Of a stretch of DNA of 64,000 nucleotides, positions 58,072 to 64,000 are shown piece after piece; within the stretch, counting starts at the first letter, position 1; each line of letters begins with the position of its first letter. The translations under genes and the position numbers were made by a program. The DNA is from Neopestalotiopsis rosae (lineage: Eukaryota > Ascomycota > Sordariomycetes > Amphisphaeriales > Sporocadaceae), in NCBI GenBank assembly GCA_023078685.1, contig JALGAS010000001.1, forward strand, positions 2,666,001-2,730,000, written 5' to 3'. Below the pieces are notes generated by a model. That model worked only from the letters and a program-made list of their open reading frames with translations, was not told the origin of the DNA and ran no database searches.

Positions 58072-59393
58072 TCTGAGATGGGTTTATGCTAACAGGATGC
58101 GCTAGTCAAGAAGAACAAACATACTGAAACAAATGTTAATTCTGTTGTCTGAACTGACTCACAATTTTGGTCAAAGCGTATTTGGGTGCCTCACCTATGG
58201 GTAAGATAAATGATTAAATTGATCACTGAGGTAATGATTGTCGATGTGATCCATATCAAATCCGCCCTTGATATTCATTCCTCGCTGATACTTGATCTGA
58301 CTAAGTGCTGCTCATTGTTGCTCAGTGGTGATCAGTGAAACTCACTGATCATAGTCGAGCACCGGAGTCGTCCTGTCACGCGATCACATGGGTAGGCTTT
58401 GCCTTTCTCTTGCCGGTCTGCATATTCCTGGCACCGTTGTCCGGCGAATATAGGCCGTTAATCCAGGAGAATGGTACAAAATTAATTTGTGAACTATCAG
58501 CCACATGCAAGTTTATTGCGATTTCCCATGATGTGACCTCTAGATAGAATTATACTAGTTATGCAGCCTATCTTGTGGGTCCCATGATTCATGCCCAGTA
58601 TTCCATGTTATCCCTTCGGGTCACGACCTCAGAGACCGACGGCGTCCCTGAAGGTTCCCCGTCTTTTACTCGCACCGATGGTCTTTGACAGGTCTCTATT
58701 GTCTTCATTGCCTCTGCACAGAGACGATGAGCCCGACCGTTCTAGGACGCGACCGAAGCAGCGGAGTGTGCCGTCTTGATGATCGGATTATCTGTGATAC
58801 CAGGCAAAATCTCCGTACCGCGTCCTCATGGCCGAACATTTGTTCAATCGTCTCCTAGTCAATGTGTTCTGCTCTTCAGTTGGTTTATAGGCCTCTGTCT
58901 GGTTGCGGTTCGCCTTCGTCGCGAGCGGTCGGATCCCTGACGAAGACGTTGGCGATCGGCTGTCGTATGGCCCAGGTTTGGCTACGCTCTTGGTCAGCTC
59001 ATCCTTTAATCCGTTTCGCTTGATGTCTGTACACAAAGAAGGGTGGGCTGAGCAAGTGCTGATTTTCCTACAAGCATCTAGTTCGAAATTAGTACCTTGC
59101 TCTTATGACAACAGGCAGAGTTTAGCATTAGTGAATCATGTCATGCTCAGTCTCTATATTCATGTCCCCATAGCTCTGGGATGTAGAATGTTATTCCCCA
59201 AGGGATGGATAGTTTTAGTCCCTTATATTCGCTACTAAGGCATAGTGTTATGAGGCCCGTATATCCACTTCCTTATTATACTTCTCCTTTCCGGTCCCGT
59301 TACTGCTCCTTGCGTTAGTAGAGGGAGCAGGAAAAGCCTATCGCAGCCAAGCTTACCATGCTTGTTGTGACTAGAAGACTCAATTTTATTTAA
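58072..59393. other. no supportable gene
   Basis: Short frames only; 3' flank of the transporter gene at the right. Confidence 0.5.
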
Positions 59394-61216
59394 CTATTCG
59401 TCCTTTCTAGGTTCTTCCAAACGGAGCACCATGATGGCAGCCAGCAAAGATGCCAGTCCACTACCAAAGAAAATCCACGAAGTGCCGTATATCGTCGACG
59501 TGATTTGGCCAATGTCCCCATCCTCCCTGGCCAACCTGAAGACCACAGTACTCACCAACATGGCCAGGATCTGCGGTGTGGCTATGAAGATATTATGAAT
59601 GCCGAGTACAGCCCCTACCGTCCCGGCTTCCCCTTCTCGGGCTTCTTCTGCTGTTTTTATTTCGTTGCAAACAAGTGCAAATGGGATCCATTGCGTTATT
59701 GCCCAGCTCAGCCCTATGACACCGACGGTCATAATCATCAATGTGCTTGAGTCGGTATATAGTACCACATAGAGACCCGCGCTAAAGACCATCTGCGACG
59801 CAAACCACATATTGCGCAGGGTTAGATACGGAAGGCGTGCTTGACTATGGACTTTTGCGTCCAAAAGATTCCACGACAAAATCCAAGGAAGAAAAATAGA
59901 GTGCAAAAGCCCACTCGTCGAGAGAGCCAGTAATGAGAGTGCTCCATAACGATCCGAGCTTTCCCGGACCATAGCGATTTGCGCAGATGAGATATATGCG
60001 TCTTGATTGATCATCTCGATCAGATCTGAGTAGGCCGAGCAACGAATTAGTATAGAAAGGAGAACCTCAGGGATTATGCCGGGTTTTACAAGGTATACAT
60101 ACGCGATCTCCCTACATAGCTACTGATATATAGCAGAAATGGGAACCAGGCAAACCACGAGAAGAACTGTGCACCATGAATGCGATTAATTTGTCTTGAC
60201 AGCGCTATGGCCGTGTCTCGCATCTCCATGACGCCACTCCATAACGAGACCGATTTTTTTGAATTTCGGAAGTTCATGTGCGACGTGGACTCTGGCGTTC
60301 CTAGACAAGTGATGCCAGTAGATATGACTAGCACCGCACAGCTGACAACAGCCAAAGCCTTTAATTGCGTATTTCCCAGAAATGGTAGTATTTGAGGCAT
60401 GTTGACGTAGGATGCTGCGTAGGAGCAAATACTGGCAGTATTGGTAATACGGGCCGCCCAAGCATTCGCTCGCGTCTGCTCATGGCTTGGACATGTGTCA
60501 ACAATGAGAGCGCGTGCTCCAACTTGGACTGCTTGAGCTGATACGTTCAGTCCCAAAATGGCAAGTATCGCTTGCCATTTGCTCGACGCCCACGCGAAGC
60601 CAAGCAGAGAAATGGCAAGTCCTGTTGCCCCAGCGACCACAAAGGGCTTCCTCTTACCAATTGGTGTCCGGCAATTGTCACTCCACAATCCGAAGTAGGG
60701 CTGTAGAACAGCACCGCAAATGGGTGGTAAGAGCCAAATGAGGCTGATTAGAGATGGACTAATTCGAAGATCGAGAAGGTGAAGCTAGATCATATCCATG
60801 TTAGTTCTCCTTTATATCAAAACATGCATTGAAGAACACAACGGGCATTTCCAGCAATTGTCTTCTGTTCCACATACTGTTCCGTTGGCAAACTGAGTCG
60901 AAAATGCTGCTTGTAACCTGCATATACCATTAGTGATATCGATGCTGAGCAGGAGATGCGCCACTTACCCTCCAATACATATGGTCAGCTTCAGCAGAGA
61001 TAACCAACTCATAGGCTCGTTGTGAACCATGTGTTCATCACTGAGTGTTTCGTTGTCACAATTTCTGACGTCTGCGTCGCTCGACCCGCCCTGAGCTGAA
61101 TAAAGATTTGGGGGGTTGAAATGCTGTATGTCGTTTATCTCGAGACCTCCCGTTGATTGACTCAAAGAAAAGCGGTCGGTGATCCATTGCGTCGGCATAG
61201 CTCCTGTGGGCATCAT
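59394..61216 (-). CDS. MFS transporter, sucrose/GPH-like
   Basis: Four exons: 61,216-60,969, 60,917-60,878, 60,784-60,103 and 60,025-59,394. They join in frame to 533 residues plus stop; donors are GTAAGT or GTATGT. I chose the ATG at 61,216 because the codons upstream lack one. The joins read CIGG|LQAAFSTQFANGT|LHLLDLRISPS. The segment LIWLLPPICGAVLQPYFG followed by WSDNCRTPIGKRKPF is the loop-2/3 signature of plant and fungal sucrose-type transporters. About twelve hydrophobic helices follow, with a long central loop. It probably imports a disaccharide or glycoside by proton symport at the plasma membrane. The frame is complete, unlike most neighbours. Export of the peptide product is possible but not suggested by the family. 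Confidence 0.85.
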
Positions 61217-61659
61217 CAGGGATGCGAAGACTTGCGACAATAGAAGCTCAGTGAGAAAATTAACAAATAAACGACTTAGCAGAGATCTTTACTTCACATA
61301 TCATGAATGTTGCGAATTGAGTCTTCACCGTATTGCATCAAATAGGACAAATGTGGACATCCTCGAACCAGCAGAATGACTTCCGAAACCCACAGAAACC
61401 CTTGTTCGAACCGCTTGCGGAAATGAAGAATAGCGGTATTCTGCGGGTACCGGTTGCACACAGTCCATCGGCTATAATTTCGGACTTGCTAGGGAGGTCA
61501 GATCTCCATGAAGGAAGTAACAGCTCTAAGCCTTGAGTAGCAGTGCAGCTTATGATAGAGTGGCTTCGACACGGATTGTGGAGGAAGTAATAATACGACT
61601 ATTCGAGCGAACAGATAGATGAAGACTAGATGTACATTCTGAATACAGAGATATTCGAA
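61217..61659. other. transporter upstream region
   Basis: No gene recognised; likely promoter of the minus-strand transporter. Confidence 0.45.
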
Positions 61660-61960
61660 ACCGGCTTCTCCTTGTTGTCCTCATCTCTTGTCTTTGAGCA
61701 CGGACGATCCATATCTCGCGCTGACATTCATGTACATCAAGCAGACCCACTTCGTACTGTCATCAATGAGTACTTCGGCGAGCCAAAGGTAATCAAACTG
61801 ACATTAGAAGATTGCCTGTCAACCAGAGCCGATTTTGGCTGACTGAAGTACTCATGGATGACAGTACTAAGTGGGTCTGGCTAGGGTACATATATGTCGG
61901 CGCAGAATATGGATCGTCCGTGCTCAAAGACAAGAGAAGAGAGACAAAACAAGAAGCCAA
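61660..61960. repeat. fold-back (imperfect inverted repeat), MITE-like
   Basis: The left arm at about 61,660-61,785 and right arm at about 61,843-61,960 are imperfect reverse complements, sharing CTTTGAGCACGGACGATCCA and GTACTGTCATC-ATGAGTACTTC, around a spacer of about 55 bp. A single-arm relative lies at 27,383-27,515. Noncoding. Confidence 0.75.
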
Positions 61961-62035
61961 TTTTGCTTCATCTGTATCAGGTTTTGTCACTGTATACTAA
62001 TCACCAATCCGCAAGCACTTGAAGTATAGGGAAAA

Positions 62036-62090
62036 AATTTTTTTTTTTTTTTAAAAAGGAAAAGGAAAAAAAAGAAGCCGAACATGAGCT
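62036..62090. repeat. A/T homopolymer and A-rich low-complexity tract
   Basis: An A6 then about T16 then A-rich GAAAAGGAAAA sequence. Simple repeat. Confidence 0.8.
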
Positions 62091-62425
62091 CGCTCCACTT
62101 CTCATGGAATGTCGCTGTGCACCATGAATACTGCATCGAACAAGGTTTCGCAGGCTCACTCCCGATAAACGCTGGCATCGCAAACGCCCTGATTCGATTA
62201 CCACGACAGCATGAAATCATCCCAGAAAAGGCACCTTATAAGTGATTCCGCTGCTGATTGTATTATCTCATTAACGTGATTGAACGAAGTGCCACGTCAG
62301 AATAAATGATTCTTTGGCTTCCCCGTTTCGCCGCAGGTGGCGCCGCCCCAAGTATAAAAGAGAGAAGCTATGCGCATTTGTCGCACCACCATCTACCATG
62401 CGTATACACTAGTCTAGAAGAGCGC

Positions 62426-62662
62426 CTATCTCAACACAAGGTATGCTGGCACTTGCTGCCATTGACGTCGTGCATACGCTTTGTTCTCTGTGAATTTCTC
62501 CTCATTCGGATCTTTATCAGGGGAGCATGGGAGCAAAAAGACTATCAGCATACCAGCCTTTCTCACGAGCTCTTTGATTCTTACCGATTCGTGGAAGGAA
62601 ACATGATCCATGATAAGAACGGGTCTCGCCTCGGAACCGTGACAAATGTATAGATCTATCAA
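62426..62662 (-). mobile_element. Tc1/mariner-type DDE transposase fragment
   Basis: The minus strand reads RPVLIMDHVSFHESVRIKEL, then VRKAGMLIVFLLPCSPDKDP and NEEKFTENKAY. This is the DDE_3 core segment holding the second and third catalytic positions (normally LIMDNASFH...YSPDLNPIEE). Only this segment is present, without start, inverted repeats or N-terminal domain; a dead remnant unrelated to the pogo element at 33 kb. Confidence 0.75.
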
Positions 62663-63363
62663 GAAGCAATCTACAGTACCTTACTATGCTATAAAACAAG
62701 TTTAATAAACACTAAATGTTGTACTATAGCATATAACATGCCTTATAGCATTTCGAAAGCATGTCAATAAGGATAAAACGTGCATAAATCAAGTGTTATA
62801 ATTTCATTTAACTAACGTACGCAAATATTATGGTATCGGGCCAAAAGAAAAAGGCAGTGGGTCGGAAAGTTCGTCTGGGAGATGCAACCTTGCGTGCAGA
62901 TTAGCCGACCGGAAAAGGGCTGTGTGCTTTGAACTCGGTACCTAGCCCACTCCCCCCTCCCTTGTTTTCCTCCGTCATACTGCAGCAGGAATACGATACG
63001 TTTGCCAACTCTCACGTTCCCGGGCCTGAAGGCTGGCAGTGGAGAGCGGACAGAAAGTATGGGTATATCCTAGTGAGTTTCTAACTGGCAAGGGGACGTG
63101 GCGTTCTTTGTAGGCCTTCGGAAGCGCCGATCCACTATACCTTAGGCTTTACGAAATAAATGCTATTATGGCTAAACCCATAGCTTGAAAGCTCGGTAAT
63201 CCACAAATCGTTTAAATCTGGTCCAGATCATGCAGCAAGTGAGAGATAGTTTTTTCCCCCCTTGCGTTCCTTTTTGCTTTTCATCATCTTATCCAAAGCT
63301 ATCCTCACCAAAACTTGCCACATTTAACTACTTTTACCAGCCACATGCTCAACACATCTAAAA
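62663..63363. promoter_or_regulatory. upstream region of second UstYa-like gene
   Basis: No gene. AT-rich, with repeated TATAGCATA-type words near 62,685-62,755. It ends in a pyrimidine-rich leader and AAAATG start context at 63,364. Confidence 0.35.
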
Positions 63364-64000
63364 ATGTCTGCAACTCTAGGTCTGACGAAATATGAGCTCC
63401 TAACCGACGACAATTCAGCAGACTACAAAGACCTGTCACCTTCCTTCCATCAAGCACGGTTTTGTCAGCGAAGCTGGGTCAGATTGGTTCTCGTTGCAGC
63501 TGGACTAAGCTCTGCGTTCATGCTTGGAACATTGACAATGTATTATGCAAATCAACAAGTGGATTCTGGTTCTATACAGTCAAATCAGTCTTTGACTAGC
63601 AACGTCCAGTATCATTGTGGTAGTTCGCTGGAAGAAGCTCTCGCAAGTGGTTGCGAGTTCGATTATCTCAGCGGGCTGTGGCTGCCAACAGCCTGCTCGC
63701 GCAGTTACGAAACCGACTACCTAGAGCTCGATGGCTTCGGATTCTACCTGAATTCGGGTGCGAACCTGGATGACAAGTTAGGACGCAATATCACTTTGCT
63801 TCCCTTCGGAACACCTTACTACACAACACGCTTCCAGCATATGGCGCATTGTTTGTATTTATGGATGCGCAATAATGACAAATTGGACGGTGCTCCAGTT
63901 GCTGAAGCTATGGACGTGTCGCATCAGAGTCACTGTGCCCACATGATACTCAATATGCAAGGGGACGAGCCGGAAGACTTATGGGAAGTCGCTGTCCAAG
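63364..64000 (+). CDS. UstYa-like (DUF3328) oxidase, partial at window end
   Basis: ATG at 63,364 opens a frame of 212 codons that runs off the window. A single membrane helix (about 41-65, VRLVLVAAGLSSAFMLGTLT) is followed by CGSSLEEALASGCEFDYLSG with LWLPTAC, then both diagnostic motifs: HMAHC (in QHMAHCLYLW) and HQSHC (in SHQSHCAHMI). It keeps all recognisable UstYa hallmarks and is clearly diverged from the gene at 40,915. The family often occurs as pairs (Ya/Yb) in fungal RiPP clusters. At 19.5 kb from the precursor it may belong to the same or to another cluster. Confidence 0.88.
   Translation, partial: MSATLGLTKYELLTDDNSADYKDLSPSFHQARFCQRSWVRLVLVAAGLSSAFMLGTLTMYYANQQVDSGSIQSNQSLTSNVQYHCGSSLEEALASGCEFDYLSGLWLPTACSRSYETDYLELDGFGFYLNSGANLDDKLGRNITLLPFGTPYYTTRFQHMAHCLYLWMRNNDKLDGAPVAEAMDVSHQSHCAHMILNMQGDEPEDLWEVAVQ

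Overview
This window looks like accessory, gene-poor sequence from a filamentous ascomycete (Pezizomycotina). The evidence is short introns with GTAAGT/GTATGT donors, Zn2Cys6 and bZIP regulators, HET/NACHT/NB-ARC NLR-type genes, a Fot1/Pot2-like pogo transposon, Tad-type LINE debris, a Copia-like LTR remnant and UstYa-like (DUF3328) genes. I cannot name the species. Long stretches hold no gene I can support, and many genes are broken by stops, frameshifts or deletions.

Left part (1-16 kb): three NLR-type loci. Two parallel paralogues, PNP-NACHT-ankyrin at 2.2-5.0 kb and 12.5-15.8 kb, are broken in complementary ways. The first has a ruined PNP domain and an intact NACHT. The second has an intact PNP domain, has lost the NACHT core, and carries a freshly amplified ankyrin array of identical 102-bp units. 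Between them, on the minus strand, lies a membrane-anchored alpha/beta-hydrolase-NACHT-HEAT gene with two in-frame stops and a frameshift.

Middle (16-40 kb): LINE fragments; a Zn2Cys6 regulator; a beta-lactamase-like fragment that runs into a C27/T15 homopolymer; a small two-exon gene; an LTR fragment; an intact HET-NB-ARC-TPR NLR (28.8-31.1 kb); a structurally complete 1,858-bp pogo element with perfect 45-bp inverted repeats and a TA target duplication (33,128-34,985); and oppositely oriented F-box gene fragments.

Right part (40-64 kb): the most interesting region. At 43,166-43,825 is a secreted precursor protein: a signal peptide followed by 15 perfect copies of a 13-residue peptide (NIITSEPEAAAKR), each separated by a Lys-Arg Kex2 site. 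A UstYa-like oxidase gene with two HxxHC motifs lies 1.5 kb away (40,915-41,622), and a second UstYa-like gene starts at 63,364 and runs off the window. This is the layout of a fungal RiPP (dikaritin/KEP-type) locus, but the peptide has no Tyr, Phe or Trp, unlike the described dikaritin cores. The same region holds a short cyclin, a small membrane protein, a bZIP gene, a degenerate second Zn2Cys6 gene, a FunK1-like pseudogene and an apparently intact four-exon sucrose-type MFS transporter. A 630-bp direct repeat with one visible mismatch brackets the 15-kb segment that carries the precursor. I recognise no tyrosinase, P450, methyltransferase or peptidase, so the pathway is either minimal, continues beyond the window, or is incomplete.
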